Of a stretch of DNA of 64,000 bases, positions 53,603 to 63,081 are shown in pieces (position 1 is the stretch's first letter; every line of letters starts with the position of its first letter). The position numbers and the translations under genes were made by a program. The stretch comes from Oligoflexus sp. (GTDB taxonomy: Bacteria; Bdellovibrionota_B; Oligoflexia; Oligoflexales; Oligoflexaceae). The notes under the pieces were generated by a model. The model ran no database searches. It was not told the origin of the DNA and worked only from the letters and a program-made list of their open reading frames with translations. The stretch is from NCBI GenBank assembly GCA_014378195.1, contig JACMOC010000001.1, positions 1 to 64,000 of the forward strand. Direction: 5' to 3'.

Positions 53603-54382
53603 CTACTTCGCCTGACAGGGCGATAGCGTCATTGTCGAGGGAGATGAATCCCAAGCGACATCTGGCAGTGCAATAGTCCATTTTTCATAAATATTTTTTA
53701 ACGCGCCTGATGACATCAATACACCGATCGCTCGATCGTAAAAATCGCGAATAGCTCGTCCCCTCTCGTTTTTAGTGAACACCATGTAAATCTTCGAGGC
53801 GTAGAGTTCGCACCAATCATAGCCTCGCAGACGCTGGGCCGCTCCACCAAGTGTCCTGGCCATCTGGGATTTGTTATCGAGATAGTAGTCAGCTCGGCCG
53901 CTCAGAACCATAAGAAGTGCCTGCTCACGACTGGCAACCTCACTTCCGTGCAAATTCAAGCGAATGGCGCGAGGAAACCCTTCGGTATAACCCATGACCC
54001 ATACACCTTTGAAATGCGCCAAGTTTTTTAGCAAAGGCGCCTTCACGAGGCCATGGCGAGTAAAAATCATTTCGAATCCTTGCACAAGAGGCTGCTTGGA
54101 AAGGTAATACGAATTCACAGGACTCAGTCCCCCAGTAAAGTCGGCCTTTCCGACTAACACGTTTTTCAGGGATCGTTTCCAAGGATAGGTTTCGCGTTTA
54201 ACTGTGATTCCGCCGCTTTTAAAAACGCGGTTCACAAGGTCAGCGTAGAGGCCGTTACCCTGTTCGTCAATATAACCCGGCCAGTCGTTCGGCGTATGCC
54301 AAGCAACCTCCGTGAATCGTTCACTGCCCCGAAGTTGTTTCGGAGTGACGATCAACATCAGAGCGATAACAAATAATCTCAC
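53603..54382 (-). CDS. Periplasmic solute-binding protein, amino-acid type (orphan)
   Basis: A 259-aa exported protein; signal peptide about 1-18. The first lobe has WPGYIDEQGNGLYADLVNRVFKSGGITVKRETYPWKRSLKNVLVGKADFTGG, typical of family 3 binding proteins with the GlnH/HisJ-like fold, and the second has REQALLMVLSGRADYYLDNKSQM and KNIYEKWTIAL at the end. Usual ligands are polar amino acids. No permease or ATPase gene is near, as for the other member at 12360-13217. GTG start with GAGGACCTGA ahead. It could feed a distant importer or act with a sensor. Confidence 0.78.
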   Translation of the reverse strand: MRLFVIALMLIVTPKQLRGSERFTEVAWHTPNDWPGYIDEQGNGLYADLVNRVFKSGGITVKRETYPWKRSLKNVLVGKADFTGGLSPVNSYYLSKQPLVQGFEMIFTRHGLVKAPLLKNLAHFKGVWVMGYTEGFPRAIRLNLHGSEVASREQALLMVLSGRADYYLDNKSQMARTLGGAAQRLRGYDWCELYASKIYMVFTKNERGRAIRDFYDRAIGVLMSSGALKNIYEKWTIALPDVAWDSSPSTMTLSPCQAK

Positions 54383-54465
54383 TCAGGTCCTCAGAGTTTT
54401 TGTGCTCTGAATATAGTCTGGATTACCGCAAAAGAACATGCCTTAAACAGAATATAAAATTCGAT

Positions 54466-55662
54466 CTATTCTGCAAAATTTACTGGAATCGTCATCGATT
54501 GCGTACTGACACAGGCTGCCGCTGGGCCATCGGTGCAGCAACGATTGATTTGAACTATCGCATCTTGATTAGCCAAACTCGCCACTGCATCCTGCCCAAG
54601 TGGTTTGTTCAGAGTGATGATGCTCCCCTCTCCGAGCGTCCAGTCGGCCGCGGTCCAGGTTCCAACGATCTGGGCGCCCATTTTCAGCGTGACGTCTGTG
54701 GCTTTGCAGGACTTTACCGTTGCAATAAGTTTGGTGTTGATCAACTGCGCGAGCTGGGTATTGAGAACTGTGTCGTCGAATGGCCAATTCAATACGGAGC
54801 CGCGGAAATCACTGCCTGTGACGGTCGATGCGTTGGCGAGGATTTCGCCATACTGTCCAGCTGCTGAAGTGAAAGTGCAACTGGGACAAAAGTTGCTTAA
54901 GTTTCTATAGCGATCGGTCGGAGCCGAATAGAAGAACTTAATTTTCTGTCCGCCCGATGTTTTAAGGGCTGCTTCGAGAGGCAAGGGAGAGAAGTCGCGG
55001 ACATCTGTAGGGCCGCCTCCGTTGTGGCCAATCTGATCGGTTACCAGCACCATGATGGGAGTGGTTTTATCCGAGATAGCCGGAACCGCTAGGGCCGTGG
55101 CTGCAGATGCCAAAGCCGCAAGACTCCCTTCCGGGGCATCGTCGCCACCGGCAGCCCGAACTTTGGCGACGTTCGCTATGAATGTATCCACATCAGTCAA
55201 TGGCCCCGCTTGCTCAACAGCGTCGCCGAAAGCGACCAGGCCGAGTTTTGCGTCGTATCCATTGCTAAGCAGATTAGAGGCAAATTGTTTGATACCGTTT
55301 TTCACGGCTGCAATATAGGGATCCATGCTTTGCGTACGGTCCAGTACGAAATAGATGCTGAGAGGCTTTTTATCCGTAACGGAGATCGTGGCTGCATGCA
55401 CCGTAAAATAATCGAAGGCGAGGGTGAGCGTGCCAGGGTGGAGTGGAAATGGGTTCGATGCGTTCTTCTCCATATCGTTCGATACATAAACCTTATTTCG
55501 AGAAACTCCGGTCGAATCTGCACTTATCGTTGCTGACTTGTCCGGGGTTTTGGCCACCGTCGTACTGCCCGCGAACCCTTGTTGCTTGGAATTGCAGGAA
55601 ACTGCAAGCATAGACAGCGACATTGCCGTAGATAAATATGCGATACTCTTGATGATTTTCAT
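54466..55662 (-). CDS. VWA-domain lipoprotein
   Basis: A 398-aa lipoprotein: signal SIAYLSTAMSLSMLAVSC then NSKQQGF. Residues about 105-300 are a von Willebrand A domain with a DxTxS MIDAS variant (IYFVLDRTQSMDPYIAAVKNGIKQFASNLL), a GGDDAPEGSLAALASA loop and IMVLVTDQIGHNGGGPTDV. The C-terminal region (SCKATDVTLKMGAQIVGTWTAADW) is beta-rich and ends with a Cys pair (RCCTDG). It probably binds proteins in a metal-dependent way at the cell surface. ATG at 55662 has GGGAGA 5 nt ahead; the in-frame extension upstream overlaps the next gene and is discarded. Confidence 0.87.
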   Translation of the reverse strand: MKIIKSIAYLSTAMSLSMLAVSCNSKQQGFAGSTTVAKTPDKSATISADSTGVSRNKVYVSNDMEKNASNPFPLHPGTLTLAFDYFTVHAATISVTDKKPLSIYFVLDRTQSMDPYIAAVKNGIKQFASNLLSNGYDAKLGLVAFGDAVEQAGPLTDVDTFIANVAKVRAAGGDDAPEGSLAALASAATALAVPAISDKTTPIMVLVTDQIGHNGGGPTDVRDFSPLPLEAALKTSGGQKIKFFYSAPTDRYRNLSNFCPSCTFTSAAGQYGEILANASTVTGSDFRGSVLNWPFDDTVLNTQLAQLINTKLIATVKSCKATDVTLKMGAQIVGTWTAADWTLGEGSIITLNKPLGQDAVASLANQDAIVQINRCCTDGPAAACVSTQSMTIPVNFAE

Positions 55663-55778
55663 AGCTGTCTCCCTACTCTTAGCCTCCTTATCGGCCTTTA
55701 GCACGAAAATCTTGAAGAGAAAGATGTAACAATTGATAACGAAAAAAAGTGAGTGATCGCTGCCTCTTACCGACAGGT

Positions 55779-58175
55779 TTATCCGCAAAATCGTCCTAGC
55801 CAATAAAGCGTTTCTTCATGCATGAGCGTGATGTTTTCGCGGCTTTTATAGGCGTGAGACTCGTAAGGGAGCAGCACCATGCGAGCTCTCCCACCAACAC
55901 CCCGCACCGCATTGAACATGCGCTCCGTCTGTATCGTGACAGTCCCGGGATTAGTGTCTTTTTTACCGTGAATGAAAAGGATGGGTGTTTTTAGGTTTTC
56001 GGCGTAATAAAAGGGTGAAACATTCATATAGAATTCTTTCGCCTCCCAAAACATTCGCCTCTCAGCTTGAAATCCAAAAGGCGTGAGGCTGCGGTTATAA
56101 GCGCCACTGCGAGCGATGCCCGCGCAAAAGATGTTCGTGTGAGCAAGCACGTTTGCAGTCATGAACGCACCGTAGCTATGTCCGCCGATCGCAATTCGTT
56201 TTTTATCGACAAAGCCGAGTTCATCAAGCGCGTTGACTGCGGCCTCGGCATTGGCCACGATCTGTTCGATAAAAGTATTGTTCGCTGTCTCCTTACCGCC
56301 CACTACAGGCATGGATGCATTATCAAGCACCACGTACCCTTGCGTGACAAGCCAAGCGATTCCAAGCGCTCCGGGGCGACTGTAGCGCTTGTCCGAGACA
56401 CGCACCTGCCCTGCGAGATCAGAACTTCGGTATTCTTCCGGATAGGCCCAGACTACTGCCGGTAGTTTCTCGCCTGCAACGCGGTCCTTAGGAACAAAGA
56501 GGGTTCCCGAAAGGCTCAAACCATCCTTTCGCTTATAAACGAGAGGCTTTTTTTCGGCCTGAGTCATCAAAGGAACATTATCGATGATATGCGTGATATC
56601 ACGATGCGCTCCGTTTTTTAGATCGAGGGCCCAGAGGTTGGGGGGGCTTGCTTTGGATTCGCGAGAGAGTATGAGATGCCGCGTATCACGCCCTTCAAAA
56701 AACACAAAATCATCCAGGTAGGGTTTAGCCTCGTCGGCCTCAAATAAGGTCTTCGTTTCGAGTGTCTCGACGTTTAAACTGCGAAGGAAAGGTTTTTCGC
56801 CTTTAGGATTGCGGCCGTTGCCGGCAAGAAAAATAGTGTCTCCGTCTTGTACTATACGCGTTATGCCTTGCCGGTCCTCATCGGTTATGATGCGTCCCGG
56901 AAACCTGTAGGCATCTTTAACACTATATTCCAGCAAGGTTGAGCCGTGGGCTGGCGCTGTCTTAAGATTGTAACGCTGGATTCTCGTCATATCCGTATCG
57001 GGGTTATTGTCTCGTATTAGCACTCGATCGGGCGCTTCAAAAAAACTTAGGCCTGCAAAACGTTCTGTGAAACGCGCAAGCTCTTCGCCGCCTTGCCCCT
57101 TGAACGGAAAATCCCAGCGCAGGAGACGGTCGCGAAATTCGGCCTTGGCCCGAGGATCGCCTCCATCAAGAGCTTCCACCCACAAAAGACGGGCTGGATG
57201 ATCGGGTTGCCATCTTATGTCGCGCGGGCCCGTCCTCTCCCCTTCGGGCGGAACATTGTCGGCAAGCGGCATAAAAAGAACCTGTTTCTCTATCTCGCCC
57301 TTTCGCCTTGTGCTCCAGACCTCTATATGTCGGGCAAAAAAATCGGCCGGGACCGCGTAGGAGTAAGGAGGGCTCATGCGTTGAACAAGCAGATGCTCAT
57401 CATCCGGAGATGACCTAAAATCAGTATAAAGCCCAGGTTTTCCGATCTTTTCGGTTTTAAGGGATTGGGCGTCAACTCTCAGAATCTGAGTGAGCGCATA
57501 ACTCTCAAAGAGAGCTTCGTCGGTTTTGCTTTTTAGCAGATACGCGTAGGTCCGCGCCGTCACCTTCACTCCGGTTGCCTCCTCTATCGTTGGCGCATCG
57601 GTGGCCTTGTAAACGAGAGGTGAAAGCGAAGGACGAGCACTGACATAAAGCGTTTTGCTATCACGCGACCAGACCGGGCCCGGGACAAAAAGATCGGTTA
57701 GAAGCAGGCCCCGGGCCTGTCGTGCTTGGCCGTTAGCCGTCTCGACTATCCACAGCTCAACACCAAGAGCGCCATCAACAGCTAAAGCCAGAAAACGCCC
57801 GTTGGGACTGAAGCGATGTCCACTCACTGGTCTATCCCCGGGAAGAGCAATAGGCATTTTTGCGCCTGTCGCAACATCAATAAGGGCCGGACTGCGAAGC
57901 TGCGCGGTACGCTTCAAAGCGTGAAGCCTTACATCGATTTCGACTCCGGCAAGGCCTATTGTTTCGTTGGCTAAAAGCGAGAGCGGTACGGTCGAACTTC
58001 TTTCGAGTGCTAGAAATTGCGTGCCCTGCGGGTTGGAAATAAGAGCTGGAGCCAAAGGAGCAGCTATGAGGGCGCTGATGTCAGGGTGGTTTGCAGCGGC
58101 CGCTTCGTGGGCACTCAACACGCCGAGATAAAGAAACATCGCAAACCATGATAGATTCATCATCAAACGCCGCAT
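55779..58175 (-). CDS. Secreted S9-family prolyl oligopeptidase-like peptidase
   Basis: A 798-aa exported serine peptidase; signal peptide about 1-27 (AAA-NH). Residues to about 510 form a seven-bladed beta-propeller with GHRFSPNGRFLALA and RDIRWQPDHPARLLWVE-type repeats. The last 260 residues are the alpha/beta-hydrolase domain with nucleophile IAIGGHSYGAFMTANVL, acid in FIHGKKDTNPGTV and His in LPYESHAYKSREN. This arrangement fits the S9D glutamyl endopeptidase subgroup. It trims peptides in the periplasm or outside. GAGGAGG before the ATG. The upstream VWA gene start lies 116 bp beyond its stop; no operon is evident. Confidence 0.93.
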   Translation of the reverse strand: MRRLMMNLSWFAMFLYLGVLSAHEAAAANHPDISALIAAPLAPALISNPQGTQFLALERSSTVPLSLLANETIGLAGVEIDVRLHALKRTAQLRSPALIDVATGAKMPIALPGDRPVSGHRFSPNGRFLALAVDGALGVELWIVETANGQARQARGLLLTDLFVPGPVWSRDSKTLYVSARPSLSPLVYKATDAPTIEEATGVKVTARTYAYLLKSKTDEALFESYALTQILRVDAQSLKTEKIGKPGLYTDFRSSPDDEHLLVQRMSPPYSYAVPADFFARHIEVWSTRRKGEIEKQVLFMPLADNVPPEGERTGPRDIRWQPDHPARLLWVEALDGGDPRAKAEFRDRLLRWDFPFKGQGGEELARFTERFAGLSFFEAPDRVLIRDNNPDTDMTRIQRYNLKTAPAHGSTLLEYSVKDAYRFPGRIITDEDRQGITRIVQDGDTIFLAGNGRNPKGEKPFLRSLNVETLETKTLFEADEAKPYLDDFVFFEGRDTRHLILSRESKASPPNLWALDLKNGAHRDITHIIDNVPLMTQAEKKPLVYKRKDGLSLSGTLFVPKDRVAGEKLPAVVWAYPEEYRSSDLAGQVRVSDKRYSRPGALGIAWLVTQGYVVLDNASMPVVGGKETANNTFIEQIVANAEAAVNALDELGFVDKKRIAIGGHSYGAFMTANVLAHTNIFCAGIARSGAYNRSLTPFGFQAERRMFWEAKEFYMNVSPFYYAENLKTPILFIHGKKDTNPGTVTIQTERMFNAVRGVGGRARMVLLPYESHAYKSRENITLMHEETLYWLGRFCG

Positions 58176-58401
58176 ACCACCTCCTCGGGATAGAGTGGAG
58201 CAGCGTATCAGTTAAGTGAATAGGTGACAATAGAGGCCACAAAAGGCGCGAGGAACCTCGAAATGTTTGTGCGTTCGGCCTGTTAAGCTGCTGAAATCAA
58301 GAACAAATGGACTTCCTGAGACCATAATCAGTTTCGTCCCATAAACTGCCGTCCTCATTGGGTCGAAAAGCTTTTAACACAATCGAGAGGGGGGCTGCAG
58401 G

Positions 58402-58707
58402 ATGCGTACAGTAACATCGCAGGAGCATGAATTCCAACGTGACCTCTGGGAAATCGTCAGCTCGATTCGCAATCGCCTCCCTATCAAAAGCAATGGATCA
58501 ACTCAAAGTCTAACCGACGCACGCCTTGAACTGGAGACGCTTCGAACCTGCGCTGAGGCGTTGTCTCTTGAAGAAATGGTGAACCTCAGCAATGCAATGA
58601 CGACGGTCGTACGCTCGGGTCTCAAAGGCGAAAAAAACGCGAAGGAGCTTACCGAAAAGCTCCTCGATTATTTGGATGAATCACTCCTTATACTCTGCAG
58701 CCTCTGA
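58402..58707 (+). CDS. Small helical cytoplasmic protein, unknown
   Basis: A 101-aa all-helical protein with no signal peptide (EFQRDLWEIVSSIRNRL at the start, ARLELETLRTCAEALSLEEM in the middle, LLDYLDESLLILCSL at the end). Charged and leucine-rich helices suggest a dimer or a partner-binding protein. No family is recognised. GGGGG precedes the ATG at 7 nt. It stands alone; the 254 bp after it hold no feature I can name. Coding status rests on ribosome site, codon pattern and helix regularity. Confidence 0.6.
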   Translation: MRTVTSQEHEFQRDLWEIVSSIRNRLPIKSNGSTQSLTDARLELETLRTCAEALSLEEMVNLSNAMTTVVRSGLKGEKNAKELTEKLLDYLDESLLILCSL

Positions 58708-58961
58708 TCGGCGAGTGCCGGCTCAGGTCCCGCAGAGCAATTTGAGGCCAAAACCGAGCGTTTTGGTTCGGAACACCCAGGCGATTTCGCCCCCTCGGCT
58801 TGCCGGCCCTAAGTCTTCCCAGTCAATGCAATCTGAATCAATGATTCCCCTAAGGTCCTGAAAGCACGGCCTTAGTCGCCTCCTTCTGCGGCTCAAACAT
58901 TGACGGGTGTGCAAAATATTTCTAGAGTCGCCTTACCAGAGCTCATGAAAAGGAGACGAAA

Positions 58962-59225
58962 ATGGATCTTTCAGCTATAAAACCCGATCTTATTGTTCAC
59001 GCTCGGTCCCTGGAGTCGATGCACGTTCCGGAAGATGTTCATGTCGGAAAAGTCGCCATTGTCGAAGGCGAATATCTCAAACTGAAACGTCATAGTACGG
59101 AAGATGCACATCATCACTGGATTCCTCTCAGCTGGATCGAGAAGGTGACGGACAAAGGTGTGTTCCTCAACAAAAATGTAGAGGAGTACATGTGGGGTCG
59201 TTTGGACAAGAGCCCTGTACACTGA
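58962..59225 (+). CDS. DUF2171 protein
   Basis: An 87-aa cytoplasmic protein. The pattern DLSAIKPDLIVHARSLE, VGKVAIVEGEYLKLKRH, HHHWIPLSWIEKVTD and GVFLNKNVEEYMWG matches DUF2171, a small PRC-barrel-like domain of unknown role, often stress-related. Usual length is 70-90 aa. An AAAAGGAG lies before the ATG. It is followed after 10 bp by the class D beta-lactamase gene, so they are co-transcribed; no link in function is obvious. Confidence 0.82.
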   Translation: MDLSAIKPDLIVHARSLESMHVPEDVHVGKVAIVEGEYLKLKRHSTEDAHHHWIPLSWIEKVTDKGVFLNKNVEEYMWGRLDKSPVH

Positions 59226-59235
59226 AGGAAATTCT

Positions 59236-60090
59236 GTGAACCTGTGCGTTTCTGTTTTAGGAATTTTGCTCTGGCTGATTCAGGGCTGTGTTACCGCGCG
59301 CCCTATCAAGCCCGTCTTGCTTACAGAGGAGTTTGCGGCCTATCATGGCTGTTTTCTTCTCTACAATATGAAAACCAAAGTTTGGCAACAGACTTACGGC
59401 GGCCCTATGTGCCGCCTTTCTCAGACGGCGTGCTCAACCTTTAAGGTTCCGCTTGCTCTTATGGCTTTTGATAACGAAATACTTGGCGACGAAAAAAGCA
59501 AGCTTGTCTGGGACAGAAAGCCTCATGTTATTGCGAGCTGGAATCAGGACCAGACCGCTGTGTCCTGGATGAAGGACTCGGTCGTATGGTTTTCGCAGGA
59601 CATTACGCAGGCCCTGGGCCCTGAGCGTGTGACGGCTTACCTCGAGAGTTTTCAGTACGGTAACCACAATATGTCGGGCGGAATCAAGGACGCCTGGCTG
59701 ACTAAAGCTCCCTTTGTGCCCGAAGTCAAAAGTAACGCCAATAAACTTCAGATATCGCCCTTTGTCCAAGCCCGTTTTATGATCCGACTGTGGTCCGACC
59801 CTTCTGATCTTCCTGTCAAACCTTCCGCCCTTGAGAAGACGAAAAATATAATCTTCATCGAAGACAGTCCGGAGGGCTTTACGATCTCGGGCAAAACCGG
59901 TTCGGGATTCACCGATAGCGCCTTTAAAAGACGTCTTGGTTGGTATGTCGTGCATGGTGAGGGACACGGCGAAGAATATGTTGCTGTTGTTCTGATCATC
60001 GACAAGAGTGACCAGAATCCAGGTCAATTCGGAAGCGCCGTTGCCCGGCAGATCATGCAGCAAACGCTCCATGGTTACGGGCTTTATTAA
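59236..60090 (+). CDS. Class D (OXA-type) beta-lactamase lipoprotein
   Basis: A 284-aa protein with signal VLGILLWLIQGC, so a predicted lipoprotein. Class D motifs in order: active-site STFK at 67-70 (ACSTFKVPLALMAFD), SVV at 115-117 (MKDSVVWFSQDIT), YGN at 141-143 (YGNHNMSGG), Trp154 and KTG at 220-222 (ISGKTGSGF). The carboxylated-lysine environment (STFK with the following Trp) is kept, and WDRKPHVIASWNQDQTAVSWM matches the OXA core. It should hydrolyse penicillins or oxacillin-like drugs in the periplasm; a BlaR-like sensing role is less likely because there are no membrane helices or protease domain. GTG start with AAGGAA ahead, 10 bp after the DUF2171 gene. Not on a mobile element, so probably intrinsic. 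Confidence 0.88.
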   Translation: MNLCVSVLGILLWLIQGCVTARPIKPVLLTEEFAAYHGCFLLYNMKTKVWQQTYGGPMCRLSQTACSTFKVPLALMAFDNEILGDEKSKLVWDRKPHVIASWNQDQTAVSWMKDSVVWFSQDITQALGPERVTAYLESFQYGNHNMSGGIKDAWLTKAPFVPEVKSNANKLQISPFVQARFMIRLWSDPSDLPVKPSALEKTKNIIFIEDSPEGFTISGKTGSGFTDSAFKRRLGWYVVHGEGHGEEYVAVVLIIDKSDQNPGQFGSAVARQIMQQTLHGYGLY

Positions 60091-61243
60091 TCCAGGTTCA
60101 ACTGGTTTTTGAGGACTTCGATCAGTTTGGTCCGATCGATAGCTTTGCTCAGAAAATCCGTATAGCCTGCCTCAAGGCACTTATCTCGTTCTTCAACCAT
60201 CGCCATCGCCGGGGTCGCATTTTCAAAAATAATTTCGAGTTTGCGTTTTTTCTCATCGATCTCGACCTGTGCCGCTTGCAGTTTCCGAGTGCTGGCTTCA
60301 ATGAGTTTGAGGCCGGTGACTTGGTAGGTGACGTCTATGACAGTTGCGCTGATACCGACGACCGCTCCATCGAGACCTACACGGAGCGAGTAGTTGAAAT
60401 CAAGAAAATGTTCTTCCTTCTTGCCATCGAGCTCGAGCTGTATAGGAGCCTCTTTAGCAATATAAGGTACGCCGGTTCTGAACACATTATCCAAAAGGTC
60501 AAAAAAAGGCTGACCTTCGAGGTCAGGAAATTCCTCGCGCACCGTGGCGCCGTCCCGCGGGGAACGTCCGACGAGGCGGTCATAAAGAATATTTGTATGT
60601 TTGAAAACGTGATCGGGCCCTTCCAAAAGGGCTACAGCCACCGGCGCGGTTTTAAAGAAATTATTGAGTTCAACTGTCGCCTCTTCCGCTCGTAAACGAG
60701 CTTTTTCGGATTCATCCTTAAGCCTGAGAATTGAGCGGTCATTTAATATTTTTTGAGTTGTTTCATAGCAGATACATTGGAGTCCAGCAGTCTGTCCTTC
60801 CCCTTCAAAAATGGGGTTGAAGGAAAAAGTAAAATAGGTCTCCTCGCTATAGCCATAACGCTCAACGGTGATATCGCCATATCTTCAGCATAGAAATTCT
60901 GTCCGTTGGCGACTCTCTCGAAGAGTGGCTTGAAGCTGTCCCATAACTCAGGCCAGACCGATTCAAAGGGCTTTCCAAGCGCAGCGGGATGTCGCTTGGA
61001 AAGGAGAACGCTATAAGCATCATTTTAAAGAAAGGTCCGGTCTTTGCCCAAACGTAAATACATGGGGATGGGGCAGCTGAGCATGGAGCTAACAAGGCAT
61101 TTAAGAGATTCAGGCCACGACTCAAAACGTCCGACGGACGTTTTATCCCAGTCGATTGTATGATAAAGGGCCGCAGTCGACCCTCCCACAGTTGTGACCA
61201 AATTGCTGGGATTCATAGTCGCGCTCAATTCAATCAATTCCAT
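60087..61243 (-). pseudogene. Remains of a PAS-PAS hybrid histidine kinase
   Basis: A broken sensor kinase. From the start near 61243 the first PAS domain begins normally (WDKTSVGRFESWPESLKCLV and PMYLRLGKDRTFL) but a TAA interrupts it at about 61025, where family members have FLYND. The same frame goes on as NDAYSVLLSKRHPAALGKP, then a frameshift near 60870 leads to a second PAS (ALLEGPDHVFKHTNILYDRLVGRSP, with ISATVIDVT). After an EKKRKLEIIFENATPAM coiled helix the frame jumps straight to RDKCLEAGYTDFLSKAID, which is the end of a response-receiver domain. The kinase core and most of the receiver are deleted. Stop codon, frameshift and deletion together make function very unlikely. Confidence 0.85.
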
Positions 61244-61372
61244 TCTCAATAGGCGAACTCAGAAGGGTTCGCTCTGAAACTGCCAGACTAGAAAGGATTC
61301 AAATACCAAATTTATGATGAAATGAAATTAAATACCAGTAATCAAAGGCATAAACCTTATTGTCAAAAATTC

Positions 61373-62536
61373 CTAGCCGGCGATTTCAGACTGAAGTTTG
61401 CTACATACATCGTTTTTCAGCATCCCATCCAGTATAGCCTGCACTTTTGCTTGATCGTCTTTTCCAACCACGTCCGATGCTTCTCCGACGGTATTGTTGT
61501 CGGCTTCTTCAACATCTCCTTTCAAGGTCCCTATTTCATCAATCTCCTGGGCGATTTTTACGTAGAGGCAGGGCGTGACTTTAACGGGATTTGGTTCGAT
61601 AGCGGCCGGAGGAAGGACTGCATATTTGCTTTTCGCTATAGGACTGGAAAGGAGGGCCGCATATTCGGGAACAGGGCAGCCCGCACTCGCGTCTTTCAGA
61701 ACAACGAGACCATTCAGGGAACGCGTCTCCATAGCGAACCAACGCAGTTTGCGGCGAAACTCATGGACGCCGTTGCCATCTTCGAGATGGGAAAAATCAT
61801 AGTGGGAGGATTTGATATGTTCGAGCTGATCGGATAGGGCCTTAAGCACAAACTTTCTGTCTTCGGCCGGAGCTTTCCACGCATAGCCTATAAGAAATGC
61901 TCGCAAAGCCTTTAGATAAGGAACTTTATCCACTTTTTTAGGGATATAGTCTTCCTTGCCTAATAGCTCGACGAGGTCAGTTTTTGCTTTGGATTTTTTG
62001 GTTTGAAGTTTGCTTTTGACTTCGTCTTTGGCTCCGTTACCTTCGGCCTTTGTGAGCAGATCGTTCCACTTCGCATACGAGCCTATCCCATCTTCAAGGG
62101 CTTTGAATCTCTTACGGGCCTTTTTAAATTCGGGATTTTCGTCCTCATAGATGCGGCCAAGTGCCTGCAGGTTGAAGACTCCGTTGCGGGCCGACCCATC
62201 CGTAAGCTTTTCCACTGCAGCCTCGGGCGAGAGGCCATCGATACTTTTGTCCAGCACATCAAGCCAGATCGTAAAACGCATCAATTGTATCGGATTTTCC
62301 TGGGTATGAGGCAGAGGCGGAATCATCGCCTCAGGAGTTGGTTTCTGCCTAGTGTCGCCTGGCGTTGCCGGAGTCACATCTGCTGCAGCAGGCGTTAACT
62401 CAGCTCCTTGAGCATTTGCGGATATGGACGACTCTTCAGCGTTGGTACGGCACCCTGTGAAAACCAAGGGGGCGCCTACAGTTAGGGCCAGTGAGAGCAC
62501 GATTCCCGCATTGATCAAAGGCTTATCGCTTCGCAT
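61373..62536 (-). CDS. Lipoprotein of unknown function
   Basis: A 387-aa lipoprotein: signal VLSLALTVGAPLVFTGC then RTNAEES, and a Pro/Ala-rich linker to about residue 75. The rest is helical and highly charged (KARKRFKALEDGIGSYAKWNDLLTK, LQTKKSKAKTDLVELLGKED). A segment HEFRRKLRWFAMETRSLNG has the look of a CHAD-type histidine/arginine helix that binds polyphosphate, but the match is weak. A Cys pair (AGCPVPEY, TPCLYV) is near the end. ATG at 62536 with GGAGA 7 nt upstream. No family assigned with confidence. Confidence 0.7.
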   Translation of the reverse strand: MRSDKPLINAGIVLSLALTVGAPLVFTGCRTNAEESSISANAQGAELTPAAADVTPATPGDTRQKPTPEAMIPPLPHTQENPIQLMRFTIWLDVLDKSIDGLSPEAAVEKLTDGSARNGVFNLQALGRIYEDENPEFKKARKRFKALEDGIGSYAKWNDLLTKAEGNGAKDEVKSKLQTKKSKAKTDLVELLGKEDYIPKKVDKVPYLKALRAFLIGYAWKAPAEDRKFVLKALSDQLEHIKSSHYDFSHLEDGNGVHEFRRKLRWFAMETRSLNGLVVLKDASAGCPVPEYAALLSSPIAKSKYAVLPPAAIEPNPVKVTPCLYVKIAQEIDEIGTLKGDVEEADNNTVGEASDVVGKDDQAKVQAILDGMLKNDVCSKLQSEIAG

Positions 62537-62679
62537 GGACCGATCTCCGAATAAAATCAAAAAATTTATTTAAGATCAGCCTATCGAAACGAAGCGGTTT
62601 TTACCATATTTTTTGCACGTCAATCAGAGTGAGGGAGGAATCCCCTCCCTGGCTTTGCCGACGAAATGGCCACCTGAAC

Positions 62680-63081
62680 TCAAGAGAGTTGCTCGGGCCG
62701 TGGTTCGTTACTCACATTTTTAAGCTTGCCTAAAACGTCTGCTACAGTAATAGGCTCACTGGATTCGGCGATCCGATCACCGTGGATATCGATCAAATAC
62801 CACGCGAACTTCTGAGCAGGAAGGCCAAATTTTTCGTGCAGGAAGCCACCCGGGTGATCCTCGAAAAAGACGCGAAGGTCGTGCACTTTATCGAGTTCCT
62901 CTTCCACGGCCTTAAAGGCTTTTGACATCGTGTCGAAGGAGGGATTAGTACGGTCGGGCGCAAGAACCGTAAGGACGCTTTTTTTGCCCCGTTGTAAAGC
63001 CGAATCCTGGAAGAGATACATCCAGATTCCTTCGGACCATGATCTCTTCGCGATTTCTGCTGCTGGTACTTTCTCATCCAT
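62680..63081 (-). CDS. Small thioredoxin-fold-like protein, unknown
   Basis: A 133-aa cytoplasmic protein. The order of elements in KKSVLTVLAPDRTNPSFDTMSKAFK, then VHDLRVFFEDHPGGFL, then FAWYLIDIHGDRIAESSEPI resembles a DUF4174/thioredoxin-like beta-alpha-beta fold, but there is no Cys pair, so it would not be a redox enzyme. AGAGGA precedes the ATG. The gene is alone; a GGGAGG/CCTCCC hairpin at about 62629-62652 lies past its stop without a T run. Function unknown. Confidence 0.6.
   Translation of the reverse strand: MDEKVPAAEIAKRSWSEGIWMYLFQDSALQRGKKSVLTVLAPDRTNPSFDTMSKAFKAVEEELDKVHDLRVFFEDHPGGFLHEKFGLPAQKFAWYLIDIHGDRIAESSEPITVADVLGKLKNVSNEPRPEQLS

Noticed and set aside
55663..55803. Longer start of the VWA lipoprotein
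   Set aside because: It would overlap the S9 peptidase gene and place 47 residues in front of a normal lipoprotein signal.
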